Positions 43,406 to 52,358 of a DNA stretch of 53,964 nucleotides are shown here, one piece after another (the first letter of the stretch is position 1; the number at the start of each line of letters is the position of its first letter). Source of the stretch: Anaerobacillus alkalidiazotrophicus (GTDB taxonomy: Bacteria; Bacillota; Bacilli; Bacillales_H; Anaerobacillaceae); the NCBI RefSeq assembly GCF_001866055.1, contig NZ_MLQS01000017.1, forward strand, positions 588,008 through 641,971. The letters run 5' to 3'. The notes beneath the pieces were generated by a model that had not been told where the DNA came from, made no database searches, and worked only from the letters and a program-made list of their open reading frames with translations. A program made the translations under genes and the position numbers.

Positions 43406-44689
43406 ATGCCGCCAAAAGTATCGGTTATACTAACTAGCTACAATCGACCAAACTTAATTGGAAAAACGATTGAAAGTGTGATTAATCAAACATTGAAAGA
43501 CTGGGAATTGTTTATTATGGATGATGCCTCTAATAAAGAAACGATAGCTGTAATAAGTTCCTATTTAAACGACCGACGTATTCATTATGTAAACAGTGGT
43601 GTAAAGAATGAGGAACGTTATAAAACAACGAGATACGCCACACTAATTAACGAAGCGATTCCAATGACTAAGGGAAAGTACTTAACCTATTTAACGGATG
43701 ATACTGTTTATTTTCCAAGGCGTTTACAGTTGATGTCGGAATTTTTAGATAAACGACCTTCCATTGATATCGTCTATTCAAGTCAAAAGGTACAAATTTT
43801 AAATGAACAATTAAAAATGGTTGCAGAGCGTAAGAGAAATGCTTCAAGAATTTTAAGGAAAGCTGCTAATATTGTTGATCATTGCTCTGTGATGCATACG
43901 AGAAGAATTGCTGAACAAGTGTTTAAAAAATATAATAGCTACTGGGATGATCAGCCAGAGTGTTGGCATAACGGGGATGCAGTATTTTGGATGCGCTTAA
44001 ATGAGTTTCAACCATTTTATCCTATATCTGATATGTTAGATCAAACGATTAAATCACCGCAATGTTTTCAATTTTTGAATAGACATTTACCAAATGTACT
44101 ACCAAATGGAACAATTGTTCAAGCGGTATCGTCGGAAATTTTTATCATTGATCAGAAAAAAAGGCGTAAAATTACACCGCAAATGTTTACCGCATTAAAG
44201 TATGATAAGGGTAAAATTGTCGAGATTACTGATCCATTACTGTTTAAATATACGTTAGGACAAGAGGTTGATCAATCAGTGTTTTCAAATTCGCAGTTGT
44301 TTCCTAACAATAGACTTGTAAAAGGAACAAATAATTCTCAAATTTACTATATAGAAAATAATCAAAAACGATTGGTACAGCAGCAAGCGTTTAAAAGATT
44401 TGGGTTTAAAACTAGTGAAATTATTCCTGTTACTAACGGTTTGCTTTCAGAAATTACAACCGGGAACCCATTAGAGGCAATCATCAGACCTCATTCGGTT
44501 ATTCCAGATAATTTTGTTTTCCTGATCGGTTCAGCATATTATTTAAGTATGGAAAATCAATTGCACTTAATTGAAATAAATATTTTAAAGAGACTAAAAT
44601 TACTAACCTCCAAAATAATCCAATTGAATAAGGCAGAAGCTACTATGTTAAAACAAGGTGCACCGTTAAATTGGGGATTTCGAAAATAA
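43406..44689 (+). CDS. CgeD-like family 2 glycosyltransferase with C-terminal repeats
   Basis: A 427-residue protein. Residues 1-220 form a GT2 domain (VSVILTSYNRPNLIGKTIES; LFIMDDASN; the DxD-like LTDDTVYFPRR) and resemble B. subtilis CgeD, a spore-surface maturation glycosyltransferase, including DHCSVMHTRR and SYWDD. From about 240 on are two repeats, EIFIIDQKKRRKITPQMFTA and QIYYIENNQKRLVQQQAFKR, each followed by an I.EIT/I.PVT segment and preceded by a P.G/V.G turn, like beta-repeats in some cell-surface proteins. The ribosome site is AAGGGGAGAG. Confidence 0.85.
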   Translation: MPPKVSVILTSYNRPNLIGKTIESVINQTLKDWELFIMDDASNKETIAVISSYLNDRRIHYVNSGVKNEERYKTTRYATLINEAIPMTKGKYLTYLTDDTVYFPRRLQLMSEFLDKRPSIDIVYSSQKVQILNEQLKMVAERKRNASRILRKAANIVDHCSVMHTRRIAEQVFKKYNSYWDDQPECWHNGDAVFWMRLNEFQPFYPISDMLDQTIKSPQCFQFLNRHLPNVLPNGTIVQAVSSEIFIIDQKKRRKITPQMFTALKYDKGKIVEITDPLLFKYTLGQEVDQSVFSNSQLFPNNRLVKGTNNSQIYYIENNQKRLVQQQAFKRFGFKTSEIIPVTNGLLSEITTGNPLEAIIRPHSVIPDNFVFLIGSAYYLSMENQLHLIEINILKRLKLLTSKIIQLNKAEATMLKQGAPLNWGFRK

Positions 44690-44757
44690 AGTATAGAACG
44701 AAAAAGTTCATTTAACTTCTTTCTATCTTTCTATATATTTTACAAAAAGGAGTTATT

Positions 44758-45894
44758 ATGGAACAGATTAGAACATTAAGGAACTTGAAATTAGTTGATT
44801 ATCGTAATATATGCGAAGTGAAAAATTTTAAAGATTTAGAAAATCAGTTTACCAAAAAAAATCACTTTTATCTAATCGAACAACCAGAAAAAATAACTGT
44901 CATACCTCCGTCTAATGCACCGGTCGCAAAGGATTTTATTCCCACTAGTTGTACAACAAATGAATTTTATCTTGCAAGAATAAATGATGGAATATGTATT
45001 AAAAACCAAATTATAACGTATGGAGATAAATACATTTTACCGGACACTTTTCGAAATTATGATCTAGATCCACCGCACCGATCATTACAATATAATAGAA
45101 TTACTAATAGCTTTCTAATAAAAAATAAGCTAACTAAGCAAATCTTCGTGCCTGGCGATAGTATTTTTTTGAGTGGAGAAAACTCAAACGGTTTCGGTCA
45201 TTTTTTGTTAGAGGTTATATCGAGGCTTTGGATTACACAATATTTAGATATTAGTCAGTATAAAATTTTGATGAATCCACATGATCGAAAGCGGTGGCAA
45301 CTTGATCTTTTAAGAGCACTGGGAATAAGGTCAAAACAAATTGTTTATTTACATCACCCGACTAAATGTGAACGACTTCATATTCCGGTTCAATCATTTG
45401 TTTTGAGAAAATATGCATCTACATTCGCTTCTTCTATTTGGCAAAAAATAGCTGATTACTACGATGATGGTCTCGGTCCTAAAAAAATTTATGTTTCAAG
45501 GTCAAAATTAAATAAGAAAAGAAGAATATTACGCAATGAACTTGCAGTTGAACAGCTGTTTGCTTCACACGGTTTTATGATTATTCACCCTCAAGAATTA
45601 ACTATTAAGCAACAAATTAACTTTTTTAGAAATGCAGAGATGATTGCTGGACCTTCAGGCTCTGCAATGTATAATTGTGTCTTCCAAAACAACCCTACAA
45701 TAAAACTGATTCTTACTCCTAGTAATTTTTTTAAATTAAGTGACGTATTAATTAATACATTGAACAAAGGAAAATTGCATTATTTTACTGGAGAAACTGT
45801 TGATGTAACACTCCCAGAAAACGTTGCAGATTGGACGATTGATACTGGAATACTTCAGAAATATCTACATAATTTGTTAAATGAAATGTCTTAA
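44758..45894 (+). CDS. GT61/DUF563 family glycosyltransferase
   Basis: A 378-residue protein. The C-terminal half (about 145-350) carries the DUF563 pattern GENSNGFGHFLLEVISRLW, KKIYVSRSKLNKKRR, FMIIHPQELTIKQQINFFRN and AEMIAGPSGSAMYNCVF. Family enzymes transfer pentoses or other sugars in surface polysaccharides. No signal or membrane segment is seen. AAAGGAG lies before the ATG. It is cotranscribed with, or closely follows, the CgeD-like gene 68 bases upstream. Confidence 0.87.
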   Translation: MEQIRTLRNLKLVDYRNICEVKNFKDLENQFTKKNHFYLIEQPEKITVIPPSNAPVAKDFIPTSCTTNEFYLARINDGICIKNQIITYGDKYILPDTFRNYDLDPPHRSLQYNRITNSFLIKNKLTKQIFVPGDSIFLSGENSNGFGHFLLEVISRLWITQYLDISQYKILMNPHDRKRWQLDLLRALGIRSKQIVYLHHPTKCERLHIPVQSFVLRKYASTFASSIWQKIADYYDDGLGPKKIYVSRSKLNKKRRILRNELAVEQLFASHGFMIIHPQELTIKQQINFFRNAEMIAGPSGSAMYNCVFQNNPTIKLILTPSNFFKLSDVLINTLNKGKLHYFTGETVDVTLPENVADWTIDTGILQKYLHNLLNEMS

Positions 45895-45909
45895 ATTATC
45901 TATTTTTAA

Positions 45910-46134
45910 ATGAGCTTATTTCTTCTACTTATTATACAAGAAACTATTCAGAATTATTTTCAAAAGAGAATTGAATTATTGAATTATAAAATAAAAAATA
46001 GAGACTTGAAAATTAATCAAATAAATCTGGGTCTATTGGGGGAGGAAAGCAGGTCTCTAGAGGATAAATTGGAATTTTCAAAGTCATTTTTAAAAAAGGG
46101 CATATCAAATAAATCACAAATAATGGATTTTTAA
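45910..46134 (+). CDS. Doubtful small frame, possibly a gene remnant
   Basis: A 74-codon open frame right after the GT61 gene encodes a Lys/Glu/Asn-rich helix (KRIELLNYKIKNRDLKINQI). There is no ribosome site before the ATG. It may be the residue of a decayed island gene or chance. Confidence 0.2.
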   Translation: MSLFLLLIIQETIQNYFQKRIELLNYKIKNRDLKINQINLGLLGEESRSLEDKLEFSKSFLKKGISNKSQIMDF

Positions 46135-46144
46135 AATATGTACT

Positions 46145-46363
46145 TTAAGATAGAGTCTTGGCTCTGTATAAGGACAGCAGATTTTTAATGGTTGAAAGTA
46201 AATTTGCGAAATTTACTTTTTCTACTTCCTTGAACCACGCATTGGCATGGTGGCACATGCCGATGAAATACGATCGAATATTCCAATGTCTTGAACTACG
46301 TCCCCTTATCAATTTTTTTGTCGTTTGATACAACGCTCGACCTAAGTACGTAAAGCATGACAT
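46145..46363 (-). pseudogene. Remnant of a possible TnpB-like or other gene
   Basis: A 72-codon frame encodes YLGRALYQTTKKLIRGRSS, then HWNIRSYFIGMCHHANAWF. The HW...C..AN pattern loosely recalls the N-terminus of IS200/IS605 TnpB proteins (HY...C..AKNLYN). It lacks everything after that. A perfect 11-bp stem (46195-46221) lies inside the frame. The identification is tentative. From 46364 to 46518 no feature is seen. Confidence 0.3.
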
Positions 46364-46518
46364 TTATACTATTCCTTACTATCACGTTTTACTCTAGGAA
46401 AGAGAGGAGAGTTATCCTTCGTCAATGTATAAAAGATCCGTCCATAGGCAAATTCAGAGCATGGTGTTGGACATTTTCAATTTCCAAAAATCTATGTTGA
46501 TAAAAAAGAGGTGTTTTA

Positions 46519-47586
46519 ATGATTACTATCAGTTTGTGTATGATCGTTAAAGATGAGGAAGCAACATTATGGAATTGTTTAAATTCAGCAAAAGACATAG
46601 CCGATGAAATGATAATTGTTGATACTGGGTCAACGGATCGTTCTAAAGAGATCGCAAAAGAATTTACGGATAAAATTTACGATTTTGAATGGGTTGGTGA
46701 TTTTGCAGCTGCACGAAATTATTCATTCAGCCACGCAACAATGGAGTATATTTTATGGCTTGACGCAGATGATGTATTACTTCCAGAAGATCAACAAAAA
46801 TTATTAGAATTAAAAAACACTCTAGATCCTTCGATTGACTCAGTATCCATGATTTATAATTATGGATTTGATAAATATGGAAATGTAACACTAAGTTTTC
46901 GGAGAAATAGATTGGTAAAAAGAAGCAAGAATTTCCAATGGTATGGTGATTGTCATGTTTATTTACAAGTGAACGGGGAAATTTTGGATACAGATATTTG
47001 TGTATCCCATAAACGAATTCATCATTCAAGTGGAAGAAATTTAGCAATCTATGAAAAAAGAATAGCAAAGGGAGATGTGTTTTCGCCTCGTGATTACTAT
47101 TATTATGCTAAGGAGCTTATGGAAAATGGCTTCCATGAAAAAGCAATTGAAAACTTCAATATTTTTCTGAACATGAAAGGCGGGTGGAGAGAGGATAAAA
47201 TTGCAGCTTGTGGGAAGCTGGGCGATTGTTATGGGAAAATTGGAGATGTGAAAAAACAAAAAGAAGCGATTTTTAAATCTTTTGAATATGACTCCCCTCG
47301 TCCTGAAATATGTTGCCGTTTAGGTAATTTACTTAAGAAAGATCGCAATTACAAGGCTGCAAAATTTTGGTATGAACTAGCAACTAAATATGAAAGACCT
47401 AAAGATAATTGGGGCTTTTTTAATGAAGCATATACCACTTGGATACCACATCTTAACCTATGTGTTTGTTATTACTATTTAGGAAACTATGAAAAAGCAT
47501 ATGAACACAATGAAATTGCAAGAGAGTATCGACCGCAGGATAAGAGTATATTATACAATAAACAGTTAATAGAAAATAAGTTTTAA
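46519..47586 (+). CDS. Family 2 glycosyltransferase with TPR-like C-terminus
   Basis: A 355-residue protein. The N-terminal GT2 domain (about 1-200) has ISLCMIVKDEEATLWNCLNS, IIVDTGSTDRSKEIA, FAAARNYSF and the DxD in ILWLDADDVLLP. The rest (about 205-350) consists of helical TPR-like units (YYYAKELMENGFHEKAIENF; YYYLGNYEKAYEHNEIA). This SunS-like architecture occurs in protein or peptide glycosyltransferases, so a collagen-like or coat protein may be the acceptor. AAAAAGAGGTG precedes the ATG. Confidence 0.88.
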   Translation: MITISLCMIVKDEEATLWNCLNSAKDIADEMIIVDTGSTDRSKEIAKEFTDKIYDFEWVGDFAAARNYSFSHATMEYILWLDADDVLLPEDQQKLLELKNTLDPSIDSVSMIYNYGFDKYGNVTLSFRRNRLVKRSKNFQWYGDCHVYLQVNGEILDTDICVSHKRIHHSSGRNLAIYEKRIAKGDVFSPRDYYYYAKELMENGFHEKAIENFNIFLNMKGGWREDKIAACGKLGDCYGKIGDVKKQKEAIFKSFEYDSPRPEICCRLGNLLKKDRNYKAAKFWYELATKYERPKDNWGFFNEAYTTWIPHLNLCVCYYYLGNYEKAYEHNEIAREYRPQDKSILYNKQLIENKF

Positions 47587-47905
47587 ATTAAACGTTCCAT
47601 TATTCTTCCTATAATCAAAAGAAACGCTAAACTACGAATTCAGATGTGGCGGCTTATTCCCCGAATCGTTGCTGCATCAACATTAAACGGACCGACCTTT
47701 GGAGTCAGTCCGTTTTCCTTTTTTTGGGCAGATTACGTTTTTCGTTCAGTTGCTGGTTTTGAGCCAAATACGATCTGGCACGATTGATTAGGAATACTAA
47801 ATTTTTGGTTCGTCTTCGCCATTCACAATGGCAAATTACGTCTAATTCCCTTCATATAATTAGGGGACGCACACAGTAAGTCGGTGGTTTATTTTATTTA
47901 TGAGA
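47587..47905. other. Unassigned region after the TPR glycosyltransferase
   Basis: It contains a terminator-like stem at 47685-47724. Otherwise there is no gene I can support. A minus-strand frame ending GPFNVDAATIRGISRHI (stop near 47645) looks like a protein tail, but it cannot be followed upstream. Confidence 0.35.
47685..47724 (+). terminator. Probable terminator
   Basis: AAACGGAC and GTCCGTTT form the stem, followed by TCCTTTTTTT. It lies 100 bases after the TPR glycosyltransferase. Confidence 0.6.
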
Positions 47906-48151
47906 TTAGGCAAGCACCCATCCGGACATTGTCACGGGACCATCAACACCACTATCTGTGGTTGCTGAACCAAACAATTGGATAACGTGATGACCTACTG
48001 GAAGATTTTCAATAATTGAGTGGAATGTCACTTGCTGTGAATCCGGGGGCTCAATAAACACGTCAGTTAGTCCTTGTTCGACACCATCTATTTCGACAGT
48101 TAAATCTACCAGCGTACTTGCAGCGGGAGTTTCCAACCCAACCGAAGACAT
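47906..48151 (-). CDS. Short beta-rich protein, possibly a detached C-terminal head domain
   Basis: An 81-residue frame, mostly predicted beta strands (TLVDLTVEIDGVEQGLTDVF; VTFHSIIENLPVGHHVIQLF; GPVTMSGWVLA). Its style recalls the small beta-sandwich heads that follow collagen-like stalks in spore filaments or phage fibres. The frame is open a further 20 codons upstream (NVAAPVSFLEI) into a terminator, with no ribosome site. It could be a 3' remnant of a larger gene. Confidence 0.45.
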   Translation of the reverse strand: MSSVGLETPAASTLVDLTVEIDGVEQGLTDVFIEPPDSQQVTFHSIIENLPVGHHVIQLFGSATTDSGVDGPVTMSGWVLA

Positions 48152-48187
48152 GATTTCAAGAAATGATACTGGAGCAGCGACATTTAT

Positions 48188-48222
48188 AAAAGAGTCTGTT
48201 TGGATCGAAAACAGACTCTTTA
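48188..48222 (-). terminator. Terminator of the 48337 glycosyltransferase gene
   Basis: AAAGAGTCTGTTT and AAACAGACTCTTT form a perfect 13-bp stem. On the minus strand it is followed by TTATAAATG. Confidence 0.7.
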
Positions 48223-48336
48223 TTTACTACTCAATTTTCCTAACGCATTTTGCTATTTAGATGAAATAGTCATAGTTTAAGTAATTTTTGTTAGCCACAT
48301 CCAATAGCAGCAAAACTCTTATATTCTTATAGAGTT

Positions 48337-49866
48337 TCACGGCAACACAACGACTTTTTCAGAACACGAAGCGCAAAATTTGGCATATTGGATACACGTT
48401 TCCATTGAGTCATTTGGCTCCATAGGCCACCATCGGATAGCTCCCATGGGTGCTATCGATGCATAGTTCTCGATTTCTGCAGGAATACGGCCTACAACTA
48501 CTACTTCGATCTCCTTAAAGTTGGTTTCTATGCCCCTTTGAAGAGTCTTAAACAATTGGGCATGCTTTTTTGCAGGATCGGAGTGGGGAATAGGAAACAG
48601 GATCGATACTTTCGTAGAATCTTCATGAATAATATGAGCAGATTTCCGCGCAGGATGATCTGTGGTTGTCTCCCACACACGTCCATATGGGACTTGCTCA
48701 GGTAAACCCAGTTCTTTCACTCGCGTATAGATTCTCCTATGATAATAATTTTTTAGTTCTCTTACGAGGATTTGAATCTGTTTATTTCTATGAAAAGTGG
48801 AGTTATTTCCATTTTCATTCCGATATTGGATATAGAGCAAATCCGGAATCGCTACGTACTTAGTACAAAGAAACGTCCGAATTAGCATGTCGTAATCGTC
48901 TGCAACCAACAGTTCTTCGCGATGGCCTCCAATCAGATGGTAACAATCCCTCGTCCACGCACGAGGATGATTTGGTAAACCGACCAAATGACGGATGGTA
49001 TTCCCGTTGATCGCCGTTTGTTTCAGCACATTTTGTCGCCGGTTCATTTGGTGGACCCAGACTCGATAATAAATACTGTATCCAAACCCGCAATCCCAGC
49101 CATACCAATGAGAATGATTGTTTCCTGCATAAACTTCAGCACAATCCCCATAAGCAAAGCCGCACTCAGGATGTTGTTGAAATGCATGGACGATTTTCTC
49201 CAGACAGTCAGGGGTTAGCTCGTCATCATGATCTACTTCAACTAAAATCTCTCCTGTACATAGACCTGCTGCATACCGTTTGATGGCACCTATGTAGCCA
49301 TTGCCAAAATCTTGACGATACCTCCTTACACGGGAATCGTCTAGAGGCAGCAAAAATTGGTTGTAGGTTTCATCTTCATCACCGGAATCATCTACAATCA
49401 CCCATTCCCAATTGGGGTAGGTCTGATTCAATAGGGAACGATAAGGTCGCTGAATTTTTTTTTGAGATTTGCAGCTAGCTGTGAAAACGGATACTAAGGG
49501 AGTATCTGAAGAAAATCGAGTAGAGAGAATGGTTTTGTTTTCAGGGAGAGGATCGGTACGTTTGAGCCAGCAGTAAAATAATTTCGAGGGTTGAATCTCT
49601 GCTGGAGAATTGTAATGCAACCAACGTTTTCTCTCGTGAAGTGGTAACGCATTTAGTGTTCGAAATTCTTCCCACTCCGTTCCCAATGAAAGGTAGATGT
49701 GAGGATTTTTGGGGTTTATACCCAATAATTCATCATCAGTTTCATATAACTTTACTGTTATTCCGCTTTCATCCAGTCTGCCGATCATATCTTTCAATCC
49801 ATCCCATGATTTCTTCCTTGAAACAAATAGATGAGTTGTTAAAAGTGGAGTTTTATTCGGTGACAT
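48337..49866 (-). CDS. Family 2 glycosyltransferase, 509 residues
   Basis: The GT2 domain is central (about 125-345): LVSVFTASCKSQKKIQRPYR, WEWVIVDDSGDEDETY and VEVDHDDELTPDCLEK with the DxD metal site. The N-terminal 120 residues (LLTTHLFVSRKKSWDGL; HIYLSLGTEWEE) and C-terminal 110 residues (VSILFPIPHSDP; EIEVVVVGRI) look like extra alpha/beta domains, the latter perhaps a partial second GT fold. AAAAAGGAGGAAG is the ribosome site. Base composition looks less AT-rich than in neighbours, which suggests acquisition. It is divergent from the aminotransferase gene. Confidence 0.85.
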   Translation of the reverse strand: MSPNKTPLLTTHLFVSRKKSWDGLKDMIGRLDESGITVKLYETDDELLGINPKNPHIYLSLGTEWEEFRTLNALPLHERKRWLHYNSPAEIQPSKLFYCWLKRTDPLPENKTILSTRFSSDTPLVSVFTASCKSQKKIQRPYRSLLNQTYPNWEWVIVDDSGDEDETYNQFLLPLDDSRVRRYRQDFGNGYIGAIKRYAAGLCTGEILVEVDHDDELTPDCLEKIVHAFQQHPECGFAYGDCAEVYAGNNHSHWYGWDCGFGYSIYYRVWVHQMNRRQNVLKQTAINGNTIRHLVGLPNHPRAWTRDCYHLIGGHREELLVADDYDMLIRTFLCTKYVAIPDLLYIQYRNENGNNSTFHRNKQIQILVRELKNYYHRRIYTRVKELGLPEQVPYGRVWETTTDHPARKSAHIIHEDSTKVSILFPIPHSDPAKKHAQLFKTLQRGIETNFKEIEVVVVGRIPAEIENYASIAPMGAIRWWPMEPNDSMETCIQYAKFCASCSEKVVVLP

Positions 49867-50110
49867 TTTCTTCCTCCTTTTTAATAAATGCGATCAATTA
49901 TAAATTAGTGTTAATTTATAGTCTTCACGACTCTTATTCATTTTCTTTATCATCCTCACTCCTTTTTATAGATAAATATGAGAAAGAGTAGTTAAAGTAT
50001 TCATCAAATTTTCAAGTAAGATCAATAGATATTTCATTGGTTGGGTTCTATTACCAGATCAATAGCCATATGTTTTAGGGTAAAGAAAGGAGTTGACAAA
50101 TCGTTCAATC

Positions 50111-51226
50111 ATGATGAAAATTCCATTTTTACGGCCTAATCTGGTAAAGCAAGAAGCGTTGACTCCATATATATCTGAGATAGAAGCATCACGAATATAC
50201 AGTAATTTCGGCCCCCTTAATACACGCTTTGAACATCGAGTATTGGATGAATACTTTGATAACATAGGAGCTGTTACAACAGTCAACAATGCTACCATCG
50301 GCTTGATATTAGCTATTTCGCAATGTAAACGACCAAAGGGGAAATATGCCTTAATGCCAAGCTTTACGTTTGCAGCCACCCCCCTTGCGGCTTTATGGTG
50401 TGGCTTAGAACCTTTTTTCGTAGATATTCGTCCGGATGACTGGTGCATGGATGAGAAGCTCCTTTGTGAGTGGCTACAAATACTTGGGGATCAAGTAGCC
50501 ACTGTCATTCCATATGCTGCGTTTGGTACAAATATGGACCTCGACTTCTATCGACAGGTTAACGAGTCTGGGGTACCAGTGGTTGTAGATGCTGCTGCCA
50601 GCTTTGGTGTGACGGGAAGTCAAAATCATTTTGGAAGGGGATTTCCAGGTTGTGTAGTGTTTAGCTTTCACGCTACCAAATCGTTTGGAGTTGGTGAAGG
50701 AGGGTTAGTTTACAGTGCAAACAAGGATTTAATATCCAAGATTCGTCAAGCTGAGAATTTTGGTTTTTCTGCGAGCAGAGAAACTACCTTGCCGGGTTTA
50801 AATGGGAAAATGTCCGAATACAATGCAGCAATCGCCTTATCTACTTTGGATGTTTTTGTGCAAAAAATAAAAGCAAGGCAGCAAGTTCATTCTTGGTACC
50901 TCGAACAACTTCATCAAAAAAATTTCTTTGGTAAGGGCTGGACAATTCAAAAATCTGAAGGGGAAATCCCTTATCAATTTATGCCTATTTGTTGCCCAGA
51001 AGGTCGACAAAATGTTGACGTCATTCATGCTCTTTCGAATCAAAACATCGAAGCCCGAACTTATTTTTCTCCACCTTGCCATCAGCAACCCCTTTTTATA
51101 AGGTATCCTAATACAGACTTAAAAGTTACGGAGAGGATATCCAGCCGAATTTTGAGTCTGCCTCTATGGGAAGAAATGACCAATCAAGATGTTTGTTTGA
51201 TTGTAGAAGGGATGGTTTTATCATAA
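50111..51226 (+). CDS. DegT/DnrJ/EryC1/StrS family aminotransferase
   Basis: A PLP enzyme of about 371 residues that aminates keto-sugars linked to nucleotides, or a close relative. It has IPFLRPNL at the start, VTTVNNATIGLILAI, MPSFTFAATPLAALWCGLEP, VVVDAAASFGV and the Schiff-base Lys in FSFHATKSFGVGEGG (about 190). It would supply an amino-sugar such as the substrate of the formyltransferase at 41673. The ribosome site AAAGGAG abuts a TTG at 50093, and two ATGs lie at 50111 and 50114, so the start is uncertain. Confidence 0.88.
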   Translation: MMKIPFLRPNLVKQEALTPYISEIEASRIYSNFGPLNTRFEHRVLDEYFDNIGAVTTVNNATIGLILAISQCKRPKGKYALMPSFTFAATPLAALWCGLEPFFVDIRPDDWCMDEKLLCEWLQILGDQVATVIPYAAFGTNMDLDFYRQVNESGVPVVVDAAASFGVTGSQNHFGRGFPGCVVFSFHATKSFGVGEGGLVYSANKDLISKIRQAENFGFSASRETTLPGLNGKMSEYNAAIALSTLDVFVQKIKARQQVHSWYLEQLHQKNFFGKGWTIQKSEGEIPYQFMPICCPEGRQNVDVIHALSNQNIEARTYFSPPCHQQPLFIRYPNTDLKVTERISSRILSLPLWEEMTNQDVCLIVEGMVLS

Positions 51227-51231
51227 AGGAG

Positions 51232-51438
51232 CTAGGATTTGGGGATGTGGTGGTCACGGTCGTGAAGTCCTTCCTTTGTGATCAAATCGGAATTGAAGTA
51301 GTCGGATTTCTGAATGAACGACCTGATTTAAAAGGGCAGATAATAGATGATGTTCCAGTTTTAGGAGATCTGCCAGATATCATTTCGTTACAAAATCAAG
51401 TTAAGGTTGTATGTGCTGGAGTGGGGATCCATTTCTAA
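51232..51438 (+). pseudogene. Frameshifted NeuD/PglD-like sugar O-acyltransferase fragment
   Basis: Frame one reads ARIWGCGGHGREVLPL and stops, which is the GGHG nucleotide loop of NeuD/PglD N-termini. The next frame continues IGIEVVGFLNERPDLKGQII then DDVPVLGDLPDIISL and KVVCAG. After a second shift GDPFLRKIIYPYIQL follows (to about 51470). The left-handed beta-helix acyltransferase domain is missing. A ribosome site AAAGGAG precedes it. Two frameshifts and a 3' truncation leave no function. Confidence 0.7.
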
Positions 51439-51494
51439 GGAAAATCATATATCCTTATATACAACTAAACATTTTTCGAGAAGGAGGGGAGCTA

Positions 51495-52358
51495 GTGGGA
51501 CTTCCATTGGTTAGCATCGTCATACCTGCGTATAACCGACCGCATACTCTAAAAATAGCCATCGACAGTGTATTGGAACAAACCTACGAAAATATTGAAA
51601 TCATCATCTGTGATGATAGTACAGATAATCGAGTACAAGAAATGCTTGATCCTTACTTACATTCATTTCCTCAAATCAAATATTATAAAAATGAACGGAA
51701 TTTATTTCTTGAAAATTGGCACAAATGCTTTGATCTTGCATCAGGAGAATATATCAATTACTTGATGGATGATGACGTGTTTCAAAAAGAAAAAATCGCA
51801 AAAATGATCTATTTTTTTAATGAATTCGAAAATATTACACTTGTCACTTCTTATCGACAAACCATCGATGAATCAGGTCATTTTCTTTCTCCTATCCGTG
51901 CTACGGCTAGGCTATATGAAGAAACTAGGGTATTTGACGGAAAGGTGTTGGGGAATATTGCATTAACTCGTTGTCTTAATGTTATCGGTGAACCGACAAC
52001 GGTGTTATTTAGAAAAAAAGACCTTACCGAACGATATGGAGTTTACAAAGGGAAACAGTATTCTCTGATCAATGATCTAGCTGCCTGGTTGTCATTGCTA
52101 TCCAAGGGAAAAGCAGTCTATATTCCGGAAGCACTTAGTTATTTTCGATTACATCCCAATCAAAATAACAATACAATGGGACTACATGCTTTTAGTGAAT
52201 GGTTGGATATTATAATTGCCTCGCGAAAAGAAGGTTTTCTTGAAACGAACGAGTTATTCAAAACTGCTCTTCACTCTTATCGTGAACGTGTGAAGGACTA
52301 TCATCAATTTGTAGAAGATATCAAGCGAATTGAAATGATATTAAAAACGTTAGACTAA
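51495..52358 (+). CDS. Family 2 glycosyltransferase, 287 residues
   Basis: It has LVSIVIPAYNRPHTLKIAID, IEIIICDDSTDNRV and the metal site in INYLMDDDVFQKEKIA (about 95), and a DLAAWLSLLSKG C-terminal helix region with FRLHPNQ. I start it at GTG 51495, after AGGAGGGGAG. The open frame extends upstream, but that part encodes the tail of the acyltransferase fragment. The acceptor and sugar are unknown. Confidence 0.85.
   Translation: MGLPLVSIVIPAYNRPHTLKIAIDSVLEQTYENIEIIICDDSTDNRVQEMLDPYLHSFPQIKYYKNERNLFLENWHKCFDLASGEYINYLMDDDVFQKEKIAKMIYFFNEFENITLVTSYRQTIDESGHFLSPIRATARLYEETRVFDGKVLGNIALTRCLNVIGEPTTVLFRKKDLTERYGVYKGKQYSLINDLAAWLSLLSKGKAVYIPEALSYFRLHPNQNNNTMGLHAFSEWLDIIIASRKEGFLETNELFKTALHSYRERVKDYHQFVEDIKRIEMILKTLD

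Noticed and set aside
46727..47259. Minus-strand frames inside the TPR glycosyltransferase gene
   Set aside because: They are antisense shadows of a clear GT2 gene.
51166..51438. Intact 90-residue gene after the aminotransferase
   Set aside because: Its first 20 codons overlap the aminotransferase in another frame, and the recognisable acyltransferase motif is in a different frame; it is better explained as a frameshifted pseudogene.
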